A DNA stretch of 33,486 nt from Haplomitrium mnioides (GCA_049999725.1 JBNGIS010020552.1:1-33486); one strand, 5' to 3'; positions 20,246 to 31,611 are shown, numbered from the stretch's first letter. Notes: a model not told the origin generated them from the letters alone. Program-made: numbers and translations.

Positions 20246-23200
20246 TGTCGCTCCCCTGTTCTTGTCTTTAACCTTTTCAAGTCCCGCTTTGGTTGCAGGA
20301 GAGGACGGTTTACGGGCTTTTAGGTTCTTTTTTGAGATGGCCCCTTGCCAGTTACCACTTTGAGGCTCTAAAAGTTCTTCCTTTCCTTTCCAGCCTTTAA
20401 CACACTACTCTCTCTCACTTTTGATTGCACCCAAGTCAATTACTCAAACATTCCCAGGTCCACATCCATAACACCCAACTGTGATTTGTGTGATTCTTCC
20501 GCTTTATTCAGAGGACCCAATGTCTTAGGCCCTGCCACCTTATTTGTGCTTGGGGTAGAATGGGTGTTGTGACCTGCACCAATGTTCAATACAACAGTTC
20601 TGGACTCTCCTTTTCAAGGTTGTCACAGGATTGACACCACTATTTCTTAGCTATCCTAAGTATGCACTAATTCCTAAGCTCTACTTACAGGACCAAGAAT
20701 AGAGGGCATTCAACCCCATGATCACTCGGTTGTGTCGAGGGGTTTGACTCCCCTTCTAGAGTGGTCCCAAGGTCTGCTCAGCTGATCTGGTTGTCTCCTA
20801 ATCTAATGAACCTACAGAAATTCAATGCAAAATACAAAGCTAACTACACATATATGGACAAACAATTTATACAATATATGCAAGAGAAAACAGAGTCCTT
20901 GAAGGCCCTTTGGATTTCCACCAATTGGTTCCTCTCTTTTGAATCCTTGCTGCCTTACAACCTGCAGCCCAGCAACCACCCACACACCCTCCTCTCCAGA
21001 TAGTTTTTTAACTTCCCTCGCGAGAAGCCCTGCTTTTACTTCCTCAGGCTAGGAAGAGAGTTTCTTTGACTTCCACCTCTGGAAGACAGCTTTCCCAGCT
21101 GCAGGTAGCTCACTCCACCCCTGAGCCTTGACAGGTCATCCTGCGCTGTACGCAAGCACTAACGCAGCCCTCCCCTTTCAGCTCCACTTGAAGAATCACA
21201 CCAGAGTGTACTTCGAACACTCTGGGTTGATACTCACATACAAGAAATGGCAGAGACAACCCCAAGCTCCTCACTTTGCGGCCTCTCTCAAAGTCATAAC
21301 CGGGCAGAATCCCTTCTAGATCCCCATATCGGTACACCTCCGTCATGGTCTGCCTGCGAGGATGAGGTCACCTGGATCGCCCGAGCATCTAGAGCTTCTC
21401 ACTTTGCAATCCTCGGCGCCGCTCCAGTCCTTCTCTAAATCTCTCGGTTCCCCTTGAGCTAGTTCACTCGCTTCAAGTGATCTTCTCACTGGATTCCCAC
21501 TCCAACCGCCCCTCGTTGCGATTTCCTGGTCCTCAGATCGTGATGCTCCTTCATAGAGAATGTAGAGACGACCCTAAGTCCTTCCATGGTGGCCTCTCCC
21601 GAAGTCTTAGCCAGCTAGAATCTCTTCGAGACCCCGTATCGGTACACCTCCGCCCTGGTCCGCCTGCAAAGATGAGGCCACCTGGATTGCCCGAGCATCC
21701 AGAGCTCCTCACTCTACAATCCTCGGCGCCCCCTGTCTTCTTCTAAATCCCCGAGTTCCCCTTGAGCTAGTACACCCACTTCACGTGGTCTTCTTACTGA
21801 ATTCTCAATCCATCCCCCTGGTTGCAATTCCCATTTGCGTGCAGTCGCCTCGCGCCCTGAGATTTCCTGTGCATCAACCTGAACATAATCAAAGGCAAAC
21901 AATGTATACTCCCCGCAAGCGCTGATCCCGCGAGCCCCGATCCGATGAATAGTCGTTATGGCCGTTGAGCTCGAAGTGAGAGAATGTGATGCGTGGCTCC
22001 CTCGTTAGGTAATCCAGTTACAGCGGGAAAGGAAATCGAGCCGCGTGTCCCTTCAGTTGATCGAGAAAGACAAGTACAACAGTAATTTTACGGAGAGCTC
22101 TGAGGAATCTTGGGGGAAGAGATTATGCAAAACCAAGTCCGAAGGGGTTCTTCGGAACCGAGTTTCGAAGTGCCTCACGGAATCCAGTCTACGAAATCTC
22201 CATAGATTCCCCCACGATCCCTCTTTGTTCTCCTTGCGCCACGTCCTCCGCTGCACCGCCATCCGACACCGACCCGCAAGGGGGTAGGCTGACTGTCGCG
22301 CTGACCGCTCCTTCCGCAACTGACCCGTATGTTGCCCGAGGTCCGATGAACTCTTCTCATTGCGCCGCGTGTCTTTTGAGTTGCTTTGGGGTCCCTGGAG
22401 TCGCCACGTCCTCCGAAGGGCGCCGTTCGATTCCACCTCGTAAAGGGGTAGGCGAGCCGTCGCGTGGACCCTTCTTCCGAAGTTGACCTTCGAAAACCCT
22501 ACCAAGCTCCCCAGCGCACCACGTTTCCGAAGCCCTCCCGCGGACTCCCTGCACTCGCCACGTCATCTGAAGAGCCGCTGCGGACTTACCCTGCTTGCCA
22601 AATAAGAACTGTGCCGATGTCCTCATTTCGTCGTATCTTAGAAGTAAGAACTTTGCATGTGCACGAGGCTATCTTCGTTAACATTTTTGAAAGCTTGATA
22701 TAAGAACTACAAGGCTCTTTTGGACCATTCGCCCCTTTCAAACTTTTGGATGTCGGCCGCACCCCATCGAACTTTCATCCTTGTGATGTCGGATCGGCAT
22801 TGATTCACCTTTTCAGCGTCGCTAGCTCCTCCGTCGGTCACACTAACGTTAGCTTCATTTTTCGGTCGTTCTCATCTCGCTTGCCGTTTCACCGATAGAT
22901 CGTTTTTTCGATGTACCCCTTGTTTCTCCCCACTGGATGGGTGCGATTTTGCCATTCTAGCTCAGCCTTCTTCCCGTTGGATGGTTTGCGATGGGTCACC
23001 ATTTTGCCACTAATGCGCATTGTTTGAACCGGATCACCAACAAGTCACCTTTTTGCCTTCACTCGCTCTTATTCGGCCAGTTCGGTGATTTGTCCTCCTT
23101 TCGGCTCTCCTATGTGTTTCTTCTTGACGGATCCGCGCTAAGTCGCCTCTTCGGCTTCCCCGCTCGGATCTCCGATATATCGTCTTTCCGGCACTCTCCC

Positions 23201-24034
23201 GTTTTCCTTCGGCTAGATCCCGGATAAGTCGCTGTTTCAGGCCTTCTTCCTTGTTCCCTTGTTGGATTCCTCGCGAATCCCTCTTAACCGAGGTCCCCAT
23301 GTTGTAAGACGGATCGGAACCCTGCTAAGTGGGATCCCCACTTTAGGAGGCGTCTTTCCGCAGAATCACGGGCCTCCTGGTGTCGCCACGTCATCCGTGG
23401 AACCCCGCGAAGTGCTTCGGAGATGCCACGTTTCCGTGGAATCTCGTAGGCCCTTCTGGGCTCTCCACCTTTCTGCCAGGATTCGCGGACTCGAATGGGA
23501 AGGTTCGATCGGCCCTTGCAATGCGCGCTCTTGCTTGCGGGATCAAGACGTCCCTCTTCCCTGGCCTTGCTCGCCCTCGTGACGATCTCACCTTCTCACT
23601 TTCCTCCTTGATCCTTGCTTCTCGATTTGTGGCCGCTGCAGGACCCCTGCGATCTGGCTTTCTTCAAAGTGCCTTCAGATTTTGTCATTGTGGATCTGTT
23701 CTTCTTCCTCCTGCGATCGCTTCACCATAGGTGGCCGCTCTCTTCCTTCTCCCCAGGCTCTGATTCCCGCATCCTCCTGAGGCCTACGGATTCTCGTTGG
23801 CCTGCTTCGAATTTTGAAAGGTGGCTCCTCCTCTAGTTGGCGATCAATGTCCCATCCTCATCTCCTCCGCCATGATCATGTTTCCCTCCCAGGACTCATG
23901 CACCCTACTCTTAGTAGCTGTTTGAGGGCAATCTGTAGCTCTTGAGAGGCTCTCACACTTGCCAAGGATTATTATGTCACTGATGCTTCTGATTTCGTGA
24001 ATTCTACTTGAGTGCTCCAAAGCACCGGTTGACA
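20246..24034 (-). repeat. 5' LTR of element B (right)
   Basis: 3789 bases, TGTCGCTCCCC to GGTTGACA, colinear with 13349-17142. As the 5' LTR it should contain the promoter, but I could not find a clear TATA box. It shares the 310-base internal duplication (copies at 21331 and 21641) and the hairpin (23325-23345). Differences from the left LTR are mostly C/T and G/A. Confidence 0.92.
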
Positions 24035-24039
24035 AAGAG
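24035..24039. repeat. target-site duplication AAGAG, right
   Basis: Second copy of the duplication at 13344-13348, directly after the LTR end GACA. Confidence 0.9.
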
Positions 24040-24996
24040 TTAGTCAACTTTTGGTCTTGTGTATATGTATTGTCTTTTTTTGGGTTTTTTTTTGTGTTTC
24101 ATCTTGTCTGTATCTACTTGGAAACATTGGTGTAGAAGATCTATTGTCCATATGTATGCTTAAATGAAGTACAATAACTTGGTATAGTGTTTAACACGTG
24201 ATAGATGTTGTTGAATCTCTTGAATATGAGTGTGAAGAATTTATTATAAAGATGAAAAATATTATATGCTACATCGTGTGAATTTTTTCCTAAGAAATGA
24301 TTGAATAAAACTTTATATGTTTGATCCTCCACAATGTCCATCATGGGTTGTTTTATGGAAGTCCAAGCAACTCCTCTCATATCAAAAGCCAAAAACTTAT
24401 GACTCAACATACTTGCTAACCTTCTAGTTCACTTGAAAACACAATTGAAGAGTTGTGCATGTGATTAGATAGATTCTTAGTTATTTTTCTCTCTTGTTCT
24501 TTTTTTCCCTCTATTGACTAGATCAAGTATCACCTTTAAGGCCTTGGATTGTTGGTACCATATCTTGCTAGAAATTTGACATTAGGGAATTTCATTTGTT
24601 ATATTTTTGTATTGTTTCAGATTCTCAAACCACCAAATTGACACCACCCCTTTTGAAGGCCAACAATATGTCATGGACTTATCAACAATCCTAGTTTGGT
24701 TCCATTCGACATTCATTCCGGATGGTTCACCATTTGTATGTTCTTCATAATCTAGATATCTCCTAGTAGCCAAAAATCAATTTCTTGCACGAGACACGCC
24801 TTGGAGAGAATCAATGCATTGATTAAGTCACTAGAATCTTGTCTTGCATCCAAACTTGACCCAATTCTGACTCTTCATTTCTTGATTTATCAAAATGTGC
24901 TTTTTTGCTTTATTTGTTACTCAGTATATAGCTAAAATCTCAATATATCTAGTTTTCTCTTGTTTAGAGAAGACATGAGACTTCTGCAAACCAGTG

Positions 24997-24998
<2 letters not shown>
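24040..24998. other. AT-rich spacer right of element B
   Basis: No gene recognised. Two - strand open stretches (24141-24410, 89 residues, and 24582-24773, 63 residues) have unbiased composition and no motif I know, and stops lie between them. They could be remains of an unidentified element or chance. T-rich runs occur near 24073-24095. Confidence 0.4.
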
Positions 24999-25039
<41 letters not shown>

Positions 25040-25139
25040 NNNNNNNNNNNNNNNNNNNNNNNNNNNNNNNNNNNNNNNNNNNNNNNNNNNNNNNNNNNNN
25101 NNNNNNNNNNNNNNNNNNNNNNNNNNNNNNNNNNNNNNN

Positions 25140-25184
<45 letters not shown>
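24999..25184. repeat. (AT)n microsatellite with assembly gap
   Basis: Pure AT dinucleotide repeats on both sides of a 100-N gap. The translated Tyr-Ile frames here are meaningless. True length is unknown. Confidence 0.97.
25040..25139. other. assembly gap, 100 N
   Basis: Exactly 100 N in the middle of the AT microsatellite. Confidence 0.99.
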
Positions 25185-25186
<2 letters not shown>

Positions 25187-26137
25187 TTTGAATTGAGGCA
25201 ACTCTTACACTATATCATGAATTGATTATAAGTTTTGGATATTAGATTTCTCCTATACTCAACAATAAGTTGGATCAAGTGGAGCAAATCTTGTCCCAAT
25301 ATAGTTACACGTCAAAATCCAGATAGTAAAACATAATTAGAGTTCATTGCAATAAAACAACATCTAAATTAGTTGATGCAATTTGGCATAATGCATTGTA
25401 TTATAATATGGATTTGATAGTTATATTGCATATGGATCGATAACTTTTTCACCATTGGATACTGCACCAATTGTATGGCAATAGTCAGTAGAGGGCATTT
25501 TCTATCAAACCTATTTAGTGGAATTAGCACATGATTGGATGGTGTGTTGCAAGCTAGAATCGCAATGTCACTATTTGTATGTAAAGAATGAGAAGATATC
25601 ACAACGAGTTTCACTGTAGCATATAATGTTATTATATGCGCATTATCTACAATTGTTGCTGGTTAGAGGACTACATGGTTACTAGTAGACATTAACGATT
25701 AATATTTCAATATTTGATGTGGATTACTTGGATGGAGTTAGCTATGTTCATTTTTTTGATTGTTGGATGACCATGTTAATGCATTTCTCACATTGAAGTG
25801 AGCCAATGATTGTGAGAGTTTCATTCAAAACTATTTTGAGAGATGTTGAGAGATTTGTGCCACTTTTAGGCTCATCAAGTACTAGCTTCTGTATTGTAGC
25901 CAATATTCACCACATACATTCAAAGATTAGACCAAATGTATTGTTAGATATGGTGCAAACATGGTCACATGCACACCATCCACGCTTGTGATGGACATGA
26001 TGAACTAATTTGTTGCCCACTAAGGTGTTGAAACAAGCTTACAATAAGATTATCTGCAATAAAGACCTAGCTTTTTCAACCCACGAGATGATAACATGGC
26101 ATTGGTGGAGAAGTGGGAGCCATAGATTGAACCATAG
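25185..26137. other. AT-rich stretch before relic D
   Basis: No gene recognised. If relic D was once complete, its gag and protease should lie here on the + strand. The open stretch 25806-25991 has no motif I can assign. Confidence 0.4.
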
Positions 26138-26229
26138 TTGACAAGATGGCACAAATGTGAGGTACAACAATTACTCAAAAACAATTGGAATTGTGTGGCT
26201 TTTAGCTCAAAAATTTTGAGTAAGCTAAG

Positions 26230-27530
26230 AGTACTAGGTATCCACATTGAGCTAGCAAGTGATGCGCCAATCTTTAAGTGCTCATACCATTATAGTAACG
26301 TGGAGAGAGCCTTGATACAAACCAAAACACATGATTTGTTAGAAGCTCAATTGGTGGAGATTTTAAATGGTGACTGTGCATTTGACACAATTATGCTTGT
26401 TCAAAAGGATGTGCATGACAGTTACATATATAGGAGGATGTATAGTGATTATAGACTTCTAAATTGGTAGACTAAATTTCATTGACATGCCATGCTTGTA
26501 TGATATGAGACTTAAGATACTATTTGGTATGCCAAGATCTTTAGTTCATTGGACCTTTGAACAAAGTGCCATCAGTTACCATCAACACCAAGAAACATAT
26601 CCAAGAAAACATTTTGGGGCATTTATGCTCATGGAAATGATGAATTGTATTAATGGTTATTCCTTCCATTTGGGTTGAAGAATGCACAAGCAATGTCTTA
26701 AAGAGTGATGGATACAATTCATGTACGTTTGGACTTTGTGAGATGCTACATTAATGACATCTTGATCTACTAAACAATGGCGGAATAACACTAGAGATAT
26801 TTGCAAATTGTATTCAACAAGTTGGTATATCATAGATTGGAGTTGCATCTATGCAAATTTAAGCTCTTCCAAGACCAAATTGAGTACTTGGGCCATATCA
26901 TCTATCCACGAGGATTTGGTATACAATAGCCCAAGGTTAGTGCCATCTTTGAAATTCCCCAACTTACTGATGTGAGTAAAGTTCATGCATTATTGGGATT
27001 GGTAGGATACTACAAGAAATATGAATGGTTTTAGCTAGACAGCTAAGCCTCTAATATGCTCACTAAGTTAGATCAAGAAAGGATCTAGGGTGAAAAGAAG
27101 AAGACCGTCGTGATTTTTCAAAGAGTTGAATGACAAATTGACTTCACCTTTATAATGATTGGAGTAGAGTCGGGTTTGGAGTGGTGTTGACACAAAAAAA
27201 TGATCAAGGGGAGGATTTTGTAGTGGCATTTTTTAGCAGATCCAACAATGCATCAAATACTAAGTATAGTTCATATGAAAGTTTGTGTTGGGTAGTAATA
27301 TAGCCTATGACACACTTTTGATGTTATTTACTTGGTACTCTTTTCACATTGGTCATTGATCACTAGTCGCTCAAGTGGTTAATGAAGTCAAATAAGCTTA
27401 TTCAGAAGCCTTTACATTGGGTATGCTTTTGCAAGAGTATGATTTTCATGTAATACATAGACTTGGTGCAATGCATATAGACTATATCGCAATCCATTCA
27501 CAAACCACGATGATTAGATTGGTGTCTTTG
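26230..27530 (+). pseudogene. pol: RT and RNase H of relic D
   Basis: RT begins with HIELASDAPIFKCSYHYSNV (near 26241). LPFGLKNAQA is near 26665, then DFVRCYINDILIY, where the catalytic box (26747-26758) is YIND for YIDD: the first aspartate of the pair is Asn. IEYLGHIIYPRG (near 26880) and VHALLGLVGYYKKY (near 26980) form the connection. RNase H is seen as LTQKNDQGEDFVVAFFSRSN (near 27190) and FTLVIDH, a TAG at 27364-27366, then SLKWLMKS. A remnant RNPFTNHDD lies near 27490. Frames change many times, so the gene is dead. Confidence 0.8.
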
Positions 27531-27669
27531 GCATGAGGAGTCTGATAAGAAGATAATTCCATAATGACATACATATACCCTTCTTTCTAGGGTAGTAGCT
27601 TGGAATGAGTCTATAGATACCCTTGCAGCAGATAGAGTTGATGTTCAAACCTCAAATATAGAGAGGATT

Positions 27670-28570
27670 TAGGGCTCCAATATGGAACATGATATGCACA
27701 ATGATAAGAAGGTGTTGGAGTACTTACGTAGAAGCTCTCTTGGTAGCAATCTTGATGCTAATGAAAGGGACATCACTCTACAAAGAGCTATGAGGCTTAT
27801 ATGTAAAGGATCTCATGTTTTAAGAGTTTGGGAATATGGTAAGGTATGTGTAGAGCCAAAGACTTTACAATGCATTGTATTGGTATGACATGCTTACAAT
27901 GAGTTGGGACACTTATTGTGAAATGCACCTATAGCTTACTGCAGACAGAGTATTGGTGGCTCAACATGCAAACTCAATTACAACATTGGGTATCTATGTC
28001 TGTAGTATATGATTGAGTGCAAGTATCTTTCAATACTCCCACTTTTCAATTGCAACCACTACTAATTATGTTGACGAAGGTGGATTACTTGTCTAAGTAG
28101 ATTAAACTAGTAGGGTTGTGAGACAAAATGTGTGGAAAAGTGGATGCGACATTCTTTGATCAAGTACTCAATCATCTTAGAGCACTTGCTAAAGTATTGA
28201 TTGATAAAAGAACTAAATTTAAAGGTGAAAATGATAGTTTATGTGAATAAGCTCTCTTTTTTTATTGTGAAACTTCTATCATTATAAGGTAGATGAATTG
28301 GTTGAATATGTTGTTTAAACTCTTAAAAGAACAATTACAAAGTGTGGCTTGCAAGGTGGTCATTGTGAGAATTAGGATCTCTAATTATAATGGTTGGTTT
28401 TGCAAGGTGGTCATTGTGAGAATTAGGATCTCTAATTATAATGGTTGGTTATAGGCTAATGTTTTAGTAGGCAATCATCATTGGTATTTTTTCCAAATTA
28501 TTTCTTGCTTTATGGTGTAGAACCTAATTTGAATTCCTCTATTTTGTGAGATGTTATTGTGGTTGTAGAT
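27670..28570 (+). pseudogene. pol: integrase of relic D
   Basis: The segment 27682-27888 resembles the spacer before the zinc domain. After a stop it continues in frame with HAYNELGHL (His codon at 27889-27891), the HX3-4H half of the HHCC zinc domain. SFNTPTFQLQPLLIM (near 28030) marks the entry to the core. VDYLSK, LIDKRTKFKGE (second catalytic Asp, near 28203) and ELVEYVV followed by TLKRTITKCG (Glu near 28304) are the core remnants. FLLYGVEPN (near 28512) is the usual motif after the core. Frames differ between these pieces. Confidence 0.75.
28350..28450. repeat. 51-base perfect tandem duplication
   Basis: TGCAAGGTGGTCATTGTGAG begins at 28350 and again at 28401. The two copies are identical over 50 bases. 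It lies in the decayed integrase of D and duplicates a piece of it. Because the rest of D is heavily decayed, the identity shows this duplication is recent. Confidence 0.95.
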
Positions 28571-28859
28571 TTTGATGATCTTGATGTTTGAATGAAGGTA
28601 TGATTAAAGATGATAGAGATGCATGATGCCTATGCATTTTGACAATCTAGCCACTGCCTAACATCAAGATACCTTGTGGTATACCACCATTTGTGTAGGT
28701 GGTTATTGTACTAGGATTTGGAGGTTTCATTCTTGTGACTATAAGAAGTAGACAACACCCACAACACTTGATGTTATTGCTAGATGTAGAATTGTGTGTG
28801 TGTAGCACTATGGATCTGAGTTTGGTACTTGTTCTTACAGTATATAGTGTGTGGATCTC

Positions 28860-28985
28860 CTAAGACAACAACCATTATGTCTATTTGAAATGGATGTTAT
28901 AGAGAATAGGCAACACATGTCTTGTTTGACACTACTACTAGCCACAATTTCTAGTGGATCATGGTTTTGCCCTTGTTCTCCATAT
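28860..28985 (+). pseudogene. PHD-finger-like C-terminus of relic D
   Basis: Downstream of the integrase one frame reads a run ending HMSCL, seven residues with Leu where Pro-Pro-Leu is typical, then ATISSGSWFCPCSP. This fits the second half of a PHD finger (H-x2-C-L-x-P-P-L-...-P-x-G-x-W-x-C-P-x-C). The nine residues MDVIENRQH align with C-D-x-C-D-x-G-x-H, with the Cys positions lost. PHD fingers bind histone H3 tails, and in a retroelement one could guide integration. Decay is advanced and the assignment rests on about 25 residues. Confidence 0.5.
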
Positions 28986-28989
28986 GATA

Positions 28990-31015
28990 GCTAGCCATCA
29001 CTGAGTTTCAGAACTAATATGAATTGTGAAGAGTGAGTGATGAGGCTCCATTGCATCCAATCTTCTAATATTTGCATTATTAGATGTATATCAATCTTCT
29101 AGAAGGTAAATGGCTAGCTACAATTAAGAGACTTGACTACCAACTAGGAGGCAATTATAGGTTCTCAAGTGTGTATGAGCAGAAGACTTAGTTGTCAGCC
29201 TTTCTCTATTGTTGTGTTGCATATACTTGTACTTATGATGAAATATCTCTATCAACAATATAAGCTATGTAGCAATATGTATACACACACCAAATGCCAC
29301 ACCATTCTGTCTAGTGAGTCGTATTGTTATTTTAGGGTTTTAGGTTAGAGAGCATATCTCTCTTGTGTTGAATCAAAAGGTTTTTGATACTTTTATGTCA
29401 CACACATTAACCTTGGAGAAAACTCTTCAGCTTGGTAGTAGTCGTAGAGAGTTTTTATAGCTTGGAATTTCTAAAAGCATACTATTTGTTTTTTATTTGA
29501 TGTCGATTAGATCCAACTGGTCTTTGATGGGTTGATGCATGGAGTAGTTGTTGGTAAAGATTATTGTATTGACATAAGATCATTATGGGCTCTCATGCAT
29601 GTATAAGCATGAGATTCAATTTTCTGCTATTCTCTATTGTTGTGTGTGTATGTGTGTGTGTGTTGTGTGTTTGTACTTATAATGGAATGTATGTGTGAGC
29701 AATGGAAGTTGTTGATATTCTTCTCCTCAACTGAATAATGTGTTGGTATTCTATTCGTTGCATTCAAATTTGAAATATGATCTTCAACTGAATTCTGCTC
29801 TTCAACACTAACATCAATTGAATCATTTGGTACTTAGTTCTTGTTGGTTCTGAATCTGAAACCTGACCTCCAATTTCATCTCAAATCTGATCATACACAG
29901 ATATTGTGATTGTTGAAACCGAATGTGAAATTTGATCTTCAATTGAATTTGCTTTATTTCTTATTGCATTAGAATTCTGAATTCTCCTTAACATCATGCA
30001 TATATATTTCCTTCCTTGTTGCAGAACTGAAATGGACTTTGGTTTACATTGTTGCAGAATTTTTATCGTCCTCTTGAGCTAAATTCTTTGTTGCACTCAT
30101 TCCTATTGACTCTTAACTCTGGGTCTGTTTTTTGTGTTTGGTTGCAAAACATGAAGGTACCTTTCCTACTCTATATCTTGCTGATTCTGAAATCTGAAAT
30201 ATGAATTCTTCAACTGTGTTGGGTTTGAGTTAGATCGTGTGCATGTTGGTGTTGTGGTAGAGTCATCTGCAAATCTCACACAAAATTCTTTCTTGAAGAA
30301 AGCCCATCTTCTATGATATGATTTGATGGCATTTACCCCCTCAAGTATATAATTGCATTTTTCAATAGCATGTCTCTATAAAGCCAAATGTTGGCATCTT
30401 TAGCTGCATAGATTCCTTCACTTTGTATTTCATGAAAGTGAAGTTTCTTTGGACTTCTGATCTAGATGGCTCTTGAGATACTCTCTTATTTTGAAGCTCA
30501 TAATTCTAGTTTGGGAGAGGCTAGAATTTAGTATTGGTAACCTAAAACCATAGAGAGGTTATTTCCTCCTTAGTTCTTCTTCTTCCTTACTAGCATCCTT
30601 GTATTTCTCCCTTGAAGAAGAATATTACTAGTTTGGAAATCTATGGGTCTTCTTGCTTTTTGGTAGTTTTAAGATAATGAACTTTGAAATGGCTTCCAAA
30701 AATTTTGCATTTCTTAAACAAGTTGTGATAGTAGATTATCCATCTTCTCTTCTTGTTTAAATAGTTGGATTCAAGGAATTCTTCTACATCTTCTTCACTA
30801 TCTTTTATGATAACACTCAACAAAAAAAATATGGTTGGTTGTTTTGTGAAAAATATATTGTCTTTGCAAGTGTTTAGTAATTTTAATTATTTTTCATAAT
30901 TTTTACTTCTTTAATAGCTTTGATCATATTCCTTTAATCCTGTGTTTTTGTTGTTGGTGATAAAAGTTGTAGTAATTGCAACAAAAACATTTCTTTCATT
31001 GAGATGGGTGAGCAA
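28990..31015. other. AT-rich stretch without recognised genes
   Basis: Two kilobases with only short open frames. A diffuse direct repeat links 29160-29265 and 29585-29700 (both contain TTTCTCTATTGTTGTGT or TTCTCTATTGTTGTGTG, then TTGTACTTAT). A (GT)n run lies at 29636-29672. From 29760 to 30210 phrases like GAAATCTGA and ATCTTCAACTGAATT recur. I see no domain on either strand; part may be LTR or leader of old elements. Confidence 0.5.
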
Positions 31016-31019
31016 TTAT

Positions 31020-31576
31020 TGTTACATTGGTAAACACACAACAAAAAGCAAATAGAACTAACTTTGTTTACAAACTTGGTTTAACACTAATGAATAAACT
31101 ACAAATTACTCTAATAATTAATTTTAATTAAGTTACAATATTTTTACAAACTACATCTTACTCAACAATTAATTTTAAATTAAGTTACAAACTTAATTTA
31201 AAACAAACTTAATTTAAAACTGACATGTAGGTTATAGTCGACAATGCAAATTAATTTAAAATTAATTGGTAGAGTAACATGTAGTTACATAGACCTTGAC
31301 AAACCACAAGTTACTCTTAACAATAATTTTAAGTTACATTGAATGTGATAAACTAGACGTTAATCTAACAATTAATTTTAAATTAGGTTATATTGAATGT
31401 AATAAACTACATTCAAGCTATTGTAGCATGCATGTCACAGAGAGAGAGAGGAAGAGAGAACAGCCGCACCGCACTACCTTCCTTCATGTACTGATCAATA
31501 GTGATGAGAGGGATAAACGTCCCTCTTATCTGTACATCCATTCTATATATAGGAGTGTCATTGTTGTCTTATAACA
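31020..31576 (-). repeat. 3' LTR of the copia element (left limit uncertain)
   Basis: On the - strand the LTR starts TGTTATAAGACAACAATG directly after the polypurine tract. A TATATATAG box lies only about 25-35 bases in (plus positions 31543-31553), so U3 is very short. The proposed end at 31020 gives TGTTA...TAACA and 557 bases, but other TG starts are possible. The interior 31060-31420 is rich in repeated AATTAATTTTAAATTAAGTTACA-like phrases. Confidence 0.5.
31060..31420. repeat. AT-rich imperfect repeats
   Basis: AATTAATTTTAA or its complement recurs near 31117, 31166, 31252 and 31371, usually with ACAAACTACA or GTTACATTGAATG alongside. Units are irregular, about 50-110 bases. Confidence 0.6.
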
Positions 31577-31585
31577 CTCCCCCTT
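31577..31585 (-). other. polypurine tract of the copia element
   Basis: AAGGGGGAG on the - strand, immediately before the LTR start TGTTAT. This is the usual plus-strand primer site and fixes the LTR edge. Confidence 0.8.
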
Positions 31586-31611
31586 GGCTGATTCTTCTCA
31601 TGTAATCAGCC
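31586..31611. repeat. perfect hairpin next to the copia polypurine tract
   Basis: GGCTGATT and AATCAGCC are perfect 8-base arms around a 10-base loop (31594-31603). On the - strand the hairpin ends right at the polypurine tract. Confidence 0.85.

Larger units (their letters stand above)
13349..24034 (-). mobile_element. element B: complete non-autonomous gag-pro LTR retrotransposon, 10.7 kb
   Basis: Two direct repeats of 3794 and 3789 bases (13349-17142, 20246-24034) start TGTCGCTCCCC and end TGACA, giving the terminal inverted repeat TGTC/GACA. They are flanked by the 5-base duplication AAGAG. Coding content, primer-binding site and polypurine tract all point to the - strand, so the right repeat is the 5' LTR. 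The 3.1 kb interior holds decayed gag and protease and nothing resembling RT, RNase H or integrase. Over the first ~330 aligned LTR bases I count about 19 substitutions, 18 of them transitions (roughly 6%). The element must have used enzymes from another element. It combines LARD-like LTR size with a gag-pro interior. Confidence 0.92.
26138..28985 (+). mobile_element. relic D: decayed Ty3/gypsy pol with PHD-like end
   Basis: Over 2.8 kb the + strand holds, in correct order and only about 36% GC by impression, the RT N-terminus, palm, connection, RNase H, integrase zinc domain, integrase core and a PHD-finger-like end. Many stops and frameshifts break every domain. No LTRs were found. It is not closely related to G1: the residue choices differ (for instance LGHIIYPRG and LLGLVGYYKKY versus LGHIISKDR and FLGMVSYYRRF). 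It is likely the oldest element in the window. Confidence 0.8.

Noticed and set aside
24141-24773. possible gag of an unknown element on the - strand
   Set aside because: Two short frames with stops between them and no recognisable motif.
24999-25184. Tyr-Ile repeat proteins
   Set aside because: Translation of an AT microsatellite across a gap.
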